From Eretmocerus hayati (Eukaryota > Arthropoda > Insecta > Hymenoptera > Aphelinidae): DNA of 64,000 nt. The notes beneath the pieces were generated by a model. It worked only from the letters and a program-made list of their open reading frames with translations. It was not told where the DNA came from and ran no database searches. The stretch is from the NCBI GenBank assembly GCA_029851415.1, contig CM056742.1:153641121-153705120 (forward strand), read 5' to 3'. Below, piece by piece: positions 9,139 through 20,892 of this stretch (positions within the stretch are counted from its first letter, which is position 1; each line of letters opens with the position of its first letter). The position numbers and the translations under genes are program-made.

Positions 9139-12045
9139 TCATTCTTGAGGGGGAAGTTCCTCTTTTTCGCAAAAATACTGGAATAGGGCTGATTTGAATG
9201 AATCTATAGAGTTCATCATGCGAATGTTGGTAGGGATCTTTTCCCAGAGGAGTTTCCCTCGTACTGTGAAAGATCCTTCGTAAGTTGTGGTTCGTGTCGT
9301 AGGAATACGCATTTGTGAGGACGGATTCCTGTCTGAACGACGCAACTCATTATCTATCGGAAATAGCTCTAGGAGATAATCGGGCTTAGACGTTGTGAAG
9401 ATTTTATACAACATTACACCAAGAAAGTATTGACGTCGTGACTTTAGTGATAACCAACATAACTTTTGGTAGAAGGGTTTGAGAGCTGCATCACGTCTCA
9501 GATGAAAGATGAATCGTACACACATGTTATAAAGTCTCTGTAATTTGGTTTCAAGATAACCTGACATGTCATTATATACAAGACAAGCATAATCTAAGTA
9601 TGGGGTGACAAGAGCACTCACAAGCAGACGCTTGACCTCGGGTGACAAGGAGTGGCCCTTATGTCGGAGAGTGTGCATCACTCCATGAACTTTCGAGCAG
9701 ATTCCCGCGACATGGGAATTCCAAGATAAATCTTGCGTAAACACAACTCCTAAGTTCTTGACTGAACTTTGAAATGGCACAGGTACTCCGTCGACAATAA
9801 TGGGGGGTAAAGCATTCATACCCAATCTCATATGATATTGAACCGAGGCATAAAGTATTGCTTTTGTTTTCTGAAGGTTCAATTTGAGTCCATGTGCTTG
9901 CGCCCATGCAACTATCCGCGCCACATCCTCATTTATCAGTCTGATGATATATGGAAGATCGGATGGTTTGCATTGAATGTAAATTTGGAGGTCATCTGCG
10001 AATAGCATGCCTTTACAATGCTTCAATACTGACAAGATGCTGTTAATAAAAATCAAAAATATAATTGGACCTGGTTTCGACCCTTGAGGCACGCCAGAGG
10101 TATTTGGCAAAAATTCTGATAATTCATGGTGTTCATCAATTATTGCTTGGGAACGTTTACTCAGATATGAGTGAAACCATTTCAAGGCTTCACCAGAGAA
10201 GTTCAACTCCCTCATCTTCATGAGAAGCTCTTCATGTTTGATGCAATCGAAGGCTGATTTGAAGTCAAATAATACTTGTATTGTGGCAAGACCTTTTTCC
10301 ACCCCAAGGCGTATGTCATCAGAAACTTTTAGTAATGCCGTTTGAGTGCTATGGAAAGCGCGAAACCCGGATTGCCATCCAGAGAGAAGTGTATACTTTT
10401 CAAGGTGATCTATGAGCTGACGTGTGATGAGGTTATCGAATACTTTGGCAAAGTGTGGAATATTCGCTATGGGTCTCGTTTCAGATGGAGAGGAAGGAGA
10501 TGGTACTTTACTCAAGGGTATAACTAACGACTTTTTCCACATGTCTGGATACTCACACGTAGATAGTGATAAATTGAAAAGAATAGTCAAAAATGGCACT
10601 AATGAGCCAAGGACTGATTTGAAATAAGAGATATTCAAGCCATCGCTGCTCTTCCCTTTCGTTTTAGGCAAACAATCAATCAATGACTGATAGACCTGTA
10701 TGCCATCAACCGGTGTCAGTTCAAAAACTGGTGTGTCTGATATTATCGGTGTTCCAATGATAACTCCAAGTTTTTCCAAGGTGCAGTTCGCATGGCAGCT
10801 AGATATATTGGAATAATGACGCATCAGCTCGTTCGCGGAGAACTTGCTCAGAGGTGACTTATGACCACTCCTCATCAACCCAAGGTTCTGAAGAATCTTC
10901 CAGTAGTGAGAGCAATTTGGGGCCTCCTTCAGGGATCGTAGGCAATAATCATTTTTGGCTTTCGAAATTTTCCGTTTCAATTGTGCTCTCAAAGCTTTGT
11001 ATTGATTCATGAGTTCCGTTTTTCCTGTCCTCTTTGCCTTCTGATATAATCGATCACGCTGTTTGCATTCATCACGAAGGTTGTTTGTCATCCATGGATT
11101 CTCATTTTTACGCACAGTACGAGAATACACTGGCGCATGCTGGTTAAGTAATTCAATTGCTAATGTATGGAATTTTTCCAAGGACTCATTCACATCTGAG
11201 GGCTGTAACAAATCGTGCTTTGCGATGACAGACTCAAGTTCTTTAGAGAATATTATTGGATCAAATTTACTGAAATTTCTGGACGTCATTTTCCGTGGCT
11301 CTTTGATTTGAGTGGGTAGCTTATAATCGATGATAATATAATCGTGACCATGTATATATGGAGCCTGTGACTTCGAATACCCCATAAGTTTGGAAGCGGA
11401 ATCTATCATAACAACATCAATCCAAGTATCAGACTCATTGAGGTGGTGGCTCGCCCCTGATGGAACACAGTAAAGGGAGTTTTCGTTCAATAGCTCACGC
11501 AAATGATTCCCATAATAGCGGTTCGATAACAAATCCGAATTTAGGTCACCAGCCAGAATAAAATTCCTGTAAAGAGGCGATATATCCTGGAAGTCCGCGA
11601 AAAACTTTGTTAAAACATGGCCATTTGGTCGACGATATAACGAGCCTACCAAAATTTTCTCATCGTTACATGTTTTCACTTCAACAAGTAAGTATTCTGT
11701 TTCGTCGACATGTTTTATTTGTGAAGATCCAATTACTTTATACGTCAGCCCGTCGCGAATATAACAAGCTACCCCACCGCCTTGCATGAACTCACGTTTT
11801 CCTGTGGATGATTTTAACCGACGATCGTTGCGAACAATTTCAAATTTCGGAATAGCAACTAATGAGTCTTGACATTGTGGAGTAAGCCATGTTTCAGAAA
11901 TACAAAGAATATCTATATCATGATTATCCAAAAATAATTTTACATCATCCAAATTCTTTTTGAGAGAAGTGACATTTAGTTGCGCAATTCGAAGATAGGA
12001 TCGGACAGGAACATTTTTACGTACAGGATTTAGATCCGGTGATAG
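9139..12045 (-). CDS. LINE B ORF2: endonuclease-reverse transcriptase
   Basis: 968 residues counted from the codon after ORF1's UGA. Visible in order: N-terminal AP-endonuclease strand with LRIAQLNVTSLKKN (residues 18-31), catalytic SETWL (50-54), LYRRPNG (136-142), GDLNSD (166-171) and the terminal HDY box (234-236). A linker leads to the RT fingers (RPIANIPHFAKVFDNL, from 524), palm A FDFKSAFD (593-600), SGVPQGS (650-656), catalytic FADD (682-685) and a C-terminal domain (DYACLVYNDMSGYL, MCVRFIFHLRRDA). It nicks the target and copies the LINE RNA in the nucleus. There is no AUG between the UGA (12048-12046) and codon 87 (11787). An AUG start would remove the catalytic Asn and Glu motifs, so translation must begin by readthrough or at a non-AUG codon. 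No RNase H is seen. Confidence 0.95.
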   Translation of the reverse strand, partial: LSPDLNPVRKNVPVRSYLRIAQLNVTSLKKNLDDVKLFLDNHDIDILCISETWLTPQCQDSLVAIPKFEIVRNDRRLKSSTGKREFMQGGGVACYIRDGLTYKVIGSSQIKHVDETEYLLVEVKTCNDEKILVGSLYRRPNGHVLTKFFADFQDISPLYRNFILAGDLNSDLLSNRYYGNHLRELLNENSLYCVPSGASHHLNESDTWIDVVMIDSASKLMGYSKSQAPYIHGHDYIIIDYKLPTQIKEPRKMTSRNFSKFDPIIFSKELESVIAKHDLLQPSDVNESLEKFHTLAIELLNQHAPVYSRTVRKNENPWMTNNLRDECKQRDRLYQKAKRTGKTELMNQYKALRAQLKRKISKAKNDYCLRSLKEAPNCSHYWKILQNLGLMRSGHKSPLSKFSANELMRHYSNISSCHANCTLEKLGVIIGTPIISDTPVFELTPVDGIQVYQSLIDCLPKTKGKSSDGLNISYFKSVLGSLVPFLTILFNLSLSTCEYPDMWKKSLVIPLSKVPSPSSPSETRPIANIPHFAKVFDNLITRQLIDHLEKYTLLSGWQSGFRAFHSTQTALLKVSDDIRLGVEKGLATIQVLFDFKSAFDCIKHEELLMKMRELNFSGEALKWFHSYLSKRSQAIIDEHHELSEFLPNTSGVPQGSKPGPIIFLIFINSILSVLKHCKGMLFADDLQIYIQCKPSDLPYIIRLINEDVARIVAWAQAHGLKLNLQKTKAILYASVQYHMRLGMNALPPIIVDGVPVPFQSSVKNLGVVFTQDLSWNSHVAGICSKVHGVMHTLRHKGHSLSPEVKRLLVSALVTPYLDYACLVYNDMSGYLETKLQRLYNMCVRFIFHLRRDAALKPFYQKLCWLSLKSRRQYFLGVMLYKIFTTSKPDYLLELFPIDNELRRSDRNPSSQMRIPTTRTTTYEGSFTVRGKLLWEKIPTNIRMMNSIDSFKSALFQYFCEKEELPPQE

Positions 12046-12048
12046 TCA
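12043..12048 (-). promoter_or_regulatory. In-frame UGA-CUA between ORF1 and ORF2 (readthrough candidate)
   Basis: On the minus strand ORF1 ends ..AAT AAT ATT GCA TGA and the next codon is CTA. The frame stays open from there through all of ORF2. UGA followed by CUA is an established efficient readthrough context in animals and some RNA viruses. That readthrough happens here is inference; a nonsense mutation in an ancestral single ORF would look the same. Confidence 0.6.
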
Positions 12049-13152
12049 TGCAATATTATTCAAGTCTGTTTCAGTCACTATAGGGATACGATCACTGTCT
12101 TCGTCTTTACGGACATAGATCACGCCTTCACGGACCCAGACATATTTGTAATTGTACTGCTTAGCACGATCTTTAGCTAGCAAGCGGAGATTATGGAGAA
12201 CATAAGGCAACATCTCTTGGAAGAATATCGTGGATTTACTACCCGCATTAGGAACAATTTTGTCAAATTTCAGTTCTCCATAACCTCGCTTCACTCTAAT
12301 AACATGATCACGAATATTGACAGACTTGAATTTGAGAACAAATGAATACACTTCTTCATGCGTTTGCGAGCCATGCGATGGAGTCGGTGCATTAACGTTG
12401 GGATTTTTCACCTTAAACTCGCGAGCCTCAAGGATGTCATTATACAAATTTTCCAATTTAAGTTCCTTAAGGATACCCCTAGAGAGAGTATTCAAAGGAA
12501 GATTGCATGACCGCGGAATACCATTAACTTTCAACTCAGGACACGGTGCACCGGACACACGAAGCTCTTTGAGCTGATTGAGTTCATCGCGAAGCAACAT
12601 ATTTTCTTTTTCCAGAGAAATGATCTTCTCAGCCTGTTCGTCCATTTGATTTTTGAAAGAATCGAATTTCTCATCTAAGCCAGTCAGCTTGAGGTTGATC
12701 TGGGTTGAGTTGCTATTCAATGCGGAAAACAGCGAAGAAAACTGCTGTGGTGGGGTGAAATTCTCCCATCCTTCCGGTAATTCTGCCATACTTGAGCTTT
12801 GAGCTATATTTTGGTCACCGCTACTAATTAAACCATCAGATGCAATCAAGCTACAAGAACTGTCATCAGTATTACTTTCCGATAAATCCCTCGACTTGTT
12901 ATAGGCTTTATCGCGAGCAATTTGCCTTTCACTTGGTTGAGAAGTGGATGTGTTATTTCCTTGCAAACTATTCCGACGTAAAGTATCGTGAAACGACCGT
13001 ACACAGCAAAACTCCTTAGGCTTATTCACAATATAACCAAACACGCATCCTGGATGAAAATGACTATTACATGTATGACAAATCTTAGAGGTATGAATAA
13101 TATTCTTCTTACACCTCTTACATTTACTTATTGATAATGAGTCTATTCCCTG
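12046..13152 (-). CDS. LINE B ORF1: coiled-coil nucleic-acid-binding protein, PHD-like start
   Basis: The first AUG is at 12789, giving 247 residues beginning MAELPEGWENF. LINE C's ORF1 begins at the same place (MFDLPQGWE), which favours this start. The frame is open upstream to 13152 without an AUG. That extension encodes a PHD-like finger: CKRC..CHTC..HPGC at about 13120-13045, then CC, with the last ligand position occupied by Arg. A heptad-rich coiled coil (LDEKFDSFKNQMDEQAEKI, LEKENMLLRDELNQLKEL) is followed by a conserved C-terminal domain (VNGIPRSC, IRDHVIRVKRGYGELKFDKIV, KYVWVREGVIYVRK). LINE ORF1 proteins bind the element RNA and chaperone integration, and PHD fingers are known in CR1-type ORF1s. 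The long form needs a spliced or non-AUG start. Confidence 0.85.
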   Translation of the reverse strand, partial: QGIDSLSISKCKRCKKNIIHTSKICHTCNSHFHPGCVFGYIVNKPKEFCCVRSFHDTLRRNSLQGNNTSTSQPSERQIARDKAYNKSRDLSESNTDDSSCSLIASDGLISSGDQNIAQSSSMAELPEGWENFTPPQQFSSLFSALNSNSTQINLKLTGLDEKFDSFKNQMDEQAEKIISLEKENMLLRDELNQLKELRVSGAPCPELKVNGIPRSCNLPLNTLSRGILKELKLENLYNDILEAREFKVKNPNVNAPTPSHGSQTHEEVYSFVLKFKSVNIRDHVIRVKRGYGELKFDKIVPNAGSKSTIFFQEMLPYVLHNLRLLAKDRAKQYNYKYVWVREGVIYVRKDEDSDRIPIVTETDLNNIA

Positions 13153-13907
13153 TCAATAGATTGATCAATTAGAATATTTGCTGAAGATACCTGTCATGAA
13201 ATCGTCTCGTAGTCTAGATTAGCTGGTGAAACAGAGAGTGACATTATTCTGATTACAGGATAAAACAGAGACGAAACAGTTGTCTAACTAATTCCAGATT
13301 TAGCTAACAGATGGCGTGACAGGTCTGATAGACGACAGATTTGCGAGATATACGTACAATTAACTACAATAAGACTGAATGCCACTCATTTCGATGTAAA
13401 TAATTCACCCGGTGTGTCACAATTTACTCGTCTCAACGGTAAAACAATTGACGTGGAAGTCCACATAAAATCTTGACGACGCGTTAAAAACTGCGACTTC
13501 GCAGAACACACTATATACACTCACACAGAGTCAACTCAACGAATACATAAAACTCGGCCACTATACGTGAATACCTGGGGCCGTCTAGCTGATGATGCAC
13601 TTGGTGACACAGCACATAATAACCAGCACGACTGTCGAATTTGGCAGGTTATCCAACTTGCTATTAAGTTTCAGCACTCGCTGCTACCTGCAATTGTGCA
13701 CTTCTTTCCTCCCAGTGTAGTTCACCATGATAAAAGCAGACCGCAGCAGACGACTCGCGTGGCGCCAAGCTCCTTCTCTCGTGGTAACGTAACCTCGAAT
13801 TCCAAGAAGTGAGATTGCCCAAGGAATTGAGATTTTTAAAGATTTACCAATCTTTGCCCCAAAATAACACTCGTAAGTGTGATTTGCAATAGGTCGCTTG
13901 CACAGAG
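13153..13907 (-). other. LINE B 5' leader downstream of the predicted intron
   Basis: Transcribed leader of LINE B. It ends with CTATTGACAG at about 13143-13152, itself acceptor-like, just before the PHD-like frame opens. Short ORFs here are chance. A promoter internal to the element is expected but no motif is clear. Confidence 0.5.
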
Positions 13908-13998
13908 CTGAAAAAATAGCGGGCCCGAAGGCAAATTGAGGCAGAATTTGTCGATAATTTCAGGAGCGTCTAGTAATTTGTGTGTTTCGATCACTCAC
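13908..13998 (-). other. Intron-like GTGAGT..TTTTTTCAG pair in LINE B leader (91 nt)
   Basis: GTGAGT lies at 13998-13993, immediately inside the (TC)n edge, and TTTTTTCAG ends at 13908. Equivalent pairs lie in LINE C (15588-15500, 89 nt) and LINE D (17264-17176, 89 nt). The sequence just upstream of the AG (TGCC..CGGGCC) and just downstream (..GTGCAAGCG) is also conserved. Splicing itself is untested. Confidence 0.55.
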
Positions 13999-14001
13999 CA
14001 C

Positions 14002-14021
14002 AGAGAGAGAGAGAGAGAGAG
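14002..14021. repeat. (GA)n junction between LINE B and LINE C
   Basis: A 20-bp GA run separates the 5' edge of B from the 3' tail of C (GATTTGATTGATAACG on +). Confidence 0.9.
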
Positions 14022-14376
14022 ATTTGATTGATAACGAGTTTATTACGCCTAGATCTTGATAGACCGTAAGGCGAAGTGCAATACACGGTGCAATATAAAA
14101 AGAATAGATATCATAACTTGAATAAGAATAAGAATTGATAGGCTCAATTAGATATTCCAAGAACATAAATAGAAAAATATGGTTAGCTTGCAAATGTGGA
14201 AACGCTGTGTATACTACAGAACTTCACATTTGAATGCGTTTAACGTTATATAAATCAATTTGGAGGCAGACTATTTGAGATACAAAATAATTCGAAATAA
14301 GGTAGAACATCCGATATTCAAAGAAAAGTCAAGGGTGATTGAAAGAAATATTCCTTCAGTAAGATATCAAGGCAAA

Positions 14377-15129
14377 CTAAGACATACACATCAGATCTGA
14401 TTCCGTCACAATACTCATGGTTTGTGATCCATTATCTTTTCGAACATAGATGTTGCCTTTTCGAGTCCAGACATGCTTGTAACCATATTGGTGTGCGCGT
14501 TCCTGTGTCAACACACGGAATTTATGAACGATAGGGGGTAGCATTTCATAAATTCCGATTCTCGCTTGCTTTGAACCATTTGGAATCAAATCGGATAGCT
14601 TTAACTCGCCGAAATCACGCTTCAGTTCCAGAGCGTGGTCACGAATATCACTGGATTTAAACTTGATCACTAATGAACGATTCTCACCACCACTCCGCTC
14701 ACTATTAGATGTTGATAGCGAAATATCGGCAGGGTTTAGAATTTTCGGTTTGAACTCACGCACTTCAAGAATGTCATTCTTAAGAGATTCTGCAGCATAT
14801 AAACATTCGAGTATTTTCTTCGGAAAATCTTCCAAATGAAGGCTGCAATCACTGGGTATTCCGGTTACTCTAAGTTCTGAAGATCACTGTCCACCTGCAT
14901 GCAGAGTTTCGAGCTGAGAAATCTCTTCCCGGAGAAAAAGATTCTCCTTCTCCAAAAAATTGATCTTTTCTGATTGTTGTTTTAGCACGTCAGTGAATGT
15001 ATCAAACTTTTTGTCAAGGTGACTTAGACCTTCAGTAAAATTTGTAGATTGTGATTGAATCGCCTTAAACAACAAGCCAAGCTGTTGAGGCATATTGAGA
15101 GTTTCCCATCCTTGCGGCAAATCAAACAT
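14377..15129 (-). pseudogene. LINE C ORF1, one premature stop
   Basis: 250 codons beginning MFDLPQGWETLNMPQQ, clearly homologous to B's ORF1 (MAELPEGWENFTPPQQ). It has the coiled coil LDKKFDTFTDVLKQQSEKI and LEKENLFLREEISQLETL, then the C-terminal domain (LRVTGIPSDC, IRDHALELKRDFGELKL, YKHVWTRKGNIYVRK). A single in-frame TGA at 14886-14884, between the coiled coil and the C-terminal domain, interrupts it; the rest is open. It lacks the PHD-like extension of B. Diverged family, same domain order. Confidence 0.85.
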
Positions 15130-15499
15130 GATTGCAACTGTGATAGCGTATAGCAGACAAACCAGATGACAAAATGTAAACACGGCGCTCATCAGCTGTA
15201 ACAGGCGCACGCCGACGTAGATCAGGTTATACTTTCACGTTCACGTCAAGCTGGGTTTACAGTGGCGTACGTGCGAAACAGGTTTCAGGGTCGATACTGT
15301 AGGGAACTTGTTGTTGCAACTGACATCTAGGTGTAATGAACGGAACTTCGAAATTCGATGATTTGATGGAAAGGCACGAGATCGTCTAACCTCAAAATCC
15401 AATGTCCTTGTGAAAAAACAGGAGTTACTTTGCAAGATGAACAGGTCCACGAAATTTCATGAATCTGACCAATGCTTGCAAAATTTGGCGTGCAAGGAC

Positions 15500-15588
15500 C
15501 TGCAAAGTAATAGCCCGGGGGCACTTTGAAACAGCGAAAAGTGTCGAAAAACAGGGAAAGATCAAGGAAGGCGTGACAGGACACTTAC
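15500..15588 (-). other. Intron-like GTAAGT..TTTGCAG pair in LINE C leader (89 nt)
   Basis: GTAAGT at 15588-15583 and a pyrimidine-rich AG ending at 15500. The following CCTTGCACGCC matches LINE D exactly over CCTTGCACGC. Confidence 0.55.
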
Positions 15589-15592
15589 TGCG

Positions 15593-15644
15593 CGAGAAAG
15601 AGAGCAGAGAGAGAGAGAGATTAGATTAGATTAGATTAGATTAG
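15593..15644. repeat. (GA)n plus (TTAGA)n junction, tail of LINE D
   Basis: GA-rich run to 15620, then about five TTAGA units. On the minus strand LINE D ends (TCTAA)n. It resembles but is not the insect telomere repeat TTAGG. Confidence 0.85.
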
Positions 15645-16011
15645 TTTATTAATGGTACCTTGGGGTATTACCCTATGTGGTACAGGTAGAAAATTCAAAG
15701 TACATAATATAATATAATTTATAGGTGAGTATGAAATATGGGCAACTTAATCAATATAAATAGGTATCATTTCTTACGCAATCAAAGTAGCAAGTGACAA
15801 AATTCCGAGCAAGAGATATGATATGCCCGGAGTACATGAATAAGATTCACAAGCGGAATCGAGTTGTATGACCACGTATACAAGAGGAATCAGTCGAAAA
15901 AATCATATGAGAGAAGATACAGAATCTTGTTATGCTATGATATGGCAGTAGTCTAAAAAATAATTGATTAATTCAGTAGAAAATCTGAGTGAACAGCATA
16001 TGAAAATCCAG

Positions 16012-16875
16012 TTATAACGATGAATCAACTCTGTGTCGATTCTGAAAATTAGCAAGATCGGCTTCTGAAAGAATTGGGATAAGAGGCCCATTTTCCAGAG
16101 GTCTCATACATACAATTAGGTTCTTTATTACTGGTTTTTGCATTTTCGAACGAACACTGACTAAGTGAGCCTTTTTGAGCAAGTTATGAACTTCTTTAGG
16201 CCACAGTGGGCTACAGAAAATTTTCGAGTTATTTTCATGACCAAAAATGTCTTTTACAGATTTCTCTTTGAATCTAGCTGAGCTTGAAATGAGTTTATCT
16301 CGAATAATTGTTGATGATAGCTGTATAACAATTGACTGAGAATCTGTAACATCCGAATTTTGAGAACTCGTGTTCGACGTTGGAGCTAGTGGAGATTCAT
16401 TGCAAAAACGAGGGCCTTCCCATTCTCTAATATTTATCACAGAGTTTCGAAGCTCTGGCTGATCAATAGCATCAAAAATTTTCCCCACGATCTCAGTTTT
16501 CAGAAGTTTTAAATCACGAGGAATGCCCGAAAGGATCATCTCAGCTGAGTCTACAGGAGTTGTTTGGTGAGTCAACTGAGAGAGATTGTGACGAATTTCG
16601 GATATATCTTCTCCAACTGCAGTAATGCGCTTGGACACTCTTTCCTCCATTTCATTCAACTTTGAGAGAATTCTTTCTTGAGAGGCGTTGAAATGAGCAA
16701 GAAAAAGTCTAAAATAAATGGGCATGTCACCTGAATCGTCAGCATTTTTCGAGCTACTCTTTGGACCACTTGTATCACTTAAATCACACGAAATCAGTTG
16801 ATCCTGTTGAGAGAGAGAGGCGCTGCAGTGAAATGTGGTGCCATGATGTAATAATGAACGCAGCACAGGATGAGA
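16012..16875 (-). CDS. LINE D ORF1: coiled-coil nucleic-acid-binding protein
   Basis: The frame is open for 287 codons and free of stops. The first AUG is at MPIYFRLFLAHF, so the protein is probably about 238 residues; an upstream GTG is the alternative. A coiled coil (ILSKLNEMEERVSKRITAV, ISEIRHNLSQL) is followed by a domain laid out like B's ORF1: MILSGIPRDLKLL (B: VNGIPRSCNLPL), VINIREWEGP (B: ILEAREFKVK), STIIRDKLISSSARFKEK (B: VNIRDHVIRVKRGYGELK) and a final IPILSEADLANF (B: IPIVTETDLNNI). It should bind RNA as a LINE ORF1p. It is intact although its element has no ORF2, which suggests a recent or selected half-LINE. Confidence 0.8.
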   Translation of the reverse strand, partial: SHPVLRSLLHHGTTFHCSASLSQQDQLISCDLSDTSGPKSSSKNADDSGDMPIYFRLFLAHFNASQERILSKLNEMEERVSKRITAVGEDISEIRHNLSQLTHQTTPVDSAEMILSGIPRDLKLLKTEIVGKIFDAIDQPELRNSVINIREWEGPRFCNESPLAPTSNTSSQNSDVTDSQSIVIQLSSTIIRDKLISSSARFKEKSVKDIFGHENNSKIFCSPLWPKEVHNLLKKAHLVSVRSKMQKPVIKNLIVCMRPLENGPLIPILSEADLANFQNRHRVDSSL

Positions 16876-17175
16876 TCAGTTGTCAAGCTCGTGGTAATGT
16901 CAGTTAGACAGCTCACTTTGAAAAGAGCGCTCAAGGTGGATCACGTGTGAATCAGGCTTGCTTTAGAATCGGCAAGGCAGGGATCTGGTTGGAGCAGCTG
17001 ACATCTAACCGCTGATGCTGGAAGCTTGACGATATGGCGAATCGAGCACTGGATAGCATAACCTCCAAATGCAGAACGTGCTGGTGGAGAATCAGGTGAA
17101 ATTTTGTGCAAGATGCACAGATCTACAAAAATTTATAGATCTTGCGAATTTTTGCGAAATTTTGCGTGCAAGGCT

Positions 17176-17264
17176 CTGTAAAAGAAAGGCCCGTAGGCAA
17201 CTTGAGGCAGAGAAAAGCTTAGAAACGCAGAGAGGCACTAGAGAGTACGTGTGATGAGACTCAC
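17176..17264 (-). other. Intron-like GTGAGT..TTTTACAG pair in LINE D leader (89 nt)
   Basis: GTGAGT at 17264-17259 and TTCTTTTACAG ending at 17176. The context TGCCTACGGGCC upstream of the AG is homologous to B's TGCCTTCGGGCC. Confidence 0.55.
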
Positions 17265-17278
17265 CGAGAGAGAGAGAG

Positions 17279-17279
<1 letters not shown>
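17265..17279. repeat. (GA)n junction between LINE D and LINE E
   Basis: Short GA run separating D's 5' edge from E's tail (GATTGAGATTGATAAC). Confidence 0.85.
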
Positions 17280-20684
<3,405 letters not shown>

Positions 20685-20690
20685 GAGAGA

Positions 20691-20892
20691 TTAATTAACG
20701 GATTTATTATGCCGTGGTCACTGCGGACTGTATGGCAATAAGGTAAATACAATAATTTCTATTAAATAAAAACGCGAGAGAAAGAGAGCTCCTTTATGAG
20801 CTTCTTAAGTAATATCTCGTCTTGAGTCCGAGGTCCTAAGTTCAGTGATTTTATTGTGTCGAGCAATAGTCCTGGTAGTAAAGTGTTGCAGA
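20691..20892 (-). mobile_element. LINE G, 3' end of another CR1-like element
   Basis: The + strand starts TTAATTAACGGATTTATTATGCCGTGG.. with GACTGTATGGCAA, the same kind of terminal block as LINE E (TTATGCCGAGG.. GACCGTATGGCAA). Read on the minus strand, the last ~50 codons of an ORF2 are visible (CNTLLPGLLLDTIKSLNL..ILLKKLIKEL), ending with a stop near 20767. The copy is cut by foldback 3. Confidence 0.6.

Larger units (their letters stand above)
8757..14001 (-). mobile_element. LINE B, apparently full-length CR1-like element
   Basis: A 5.2-kb element on the minus strand. The 5' edge abuts (TC)n at 14002-14021. A leader (14001-13153) with an intron-like GT..AG pair is followed by ORF1, a single UGA, ORF2, a 3' UTR (9138-8757) and a tail of (CAAT)n running into TC-rich sequence. 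The 3' terminal block CTTGATAGACCG (+ strand) is shared with C and, in variant form, with E (CTTGGTAGACCG). Both ORFs are free of internal stops, so this is the best candidate for a recently active copy. PHD-like finger plus EN plus RT without RNase H points to the CR1/L2 group; the exact clade cannot be fixed by eye. Confidence 0.88.
14021..15592 (-). mobile_element. LINE C, ORF1-only (half-LINE) CR1-like element
   Basis: A 1.57-kb element with the same architecture as B, but the reverse transcriptase is entirely absent. It has a leader with an intron-like pair (15588-15500), ORF1 (15129-14377), a 3' UTR (14376-14040) and a tail next to (GA)n. The 3' terminal block TACGCCTAGATCTTGATAGA (+) matches B's end. 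ORF1 passes directly into the 3' UTR with no ORF2 remnant seen. It would have to be mobilised in trans by an RT such as B's. Confidence 0.8.
15620..17266 (-). mobile_element. LINE D, ORF1-only (half-LINE) element, second family
   Basis: A 1.65-kb element with a leader and intron-like pair (17264-17176), one intact ORF1 (16875-16012), a 3' UTR of about 370 bp and a (TCTAA)n tail. No reverse transcriptase is present. Its 3' end (ATGGTACCTTGGGGTATTAC on +) differs from B, C and E, so it is a separate family, yet its leader is homologous to B's and C's. Confidence 0.8.

Noticed and set aside
13908..14001. HDV-like self-cleaving ribozyme at the LINE 5' end
   Set aside because: The size is similar to known LINE 5' ribozymes, but no complementary P1 partner for the 5' GUGAGU was found by eye. 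A covariance search would be decisive.
15621..15644. Telomere-like TTAGATTAGATTAG repeat
   Set aside because: The unit is TTAGA rather than TTAGG, and it is the tail of LINE D.
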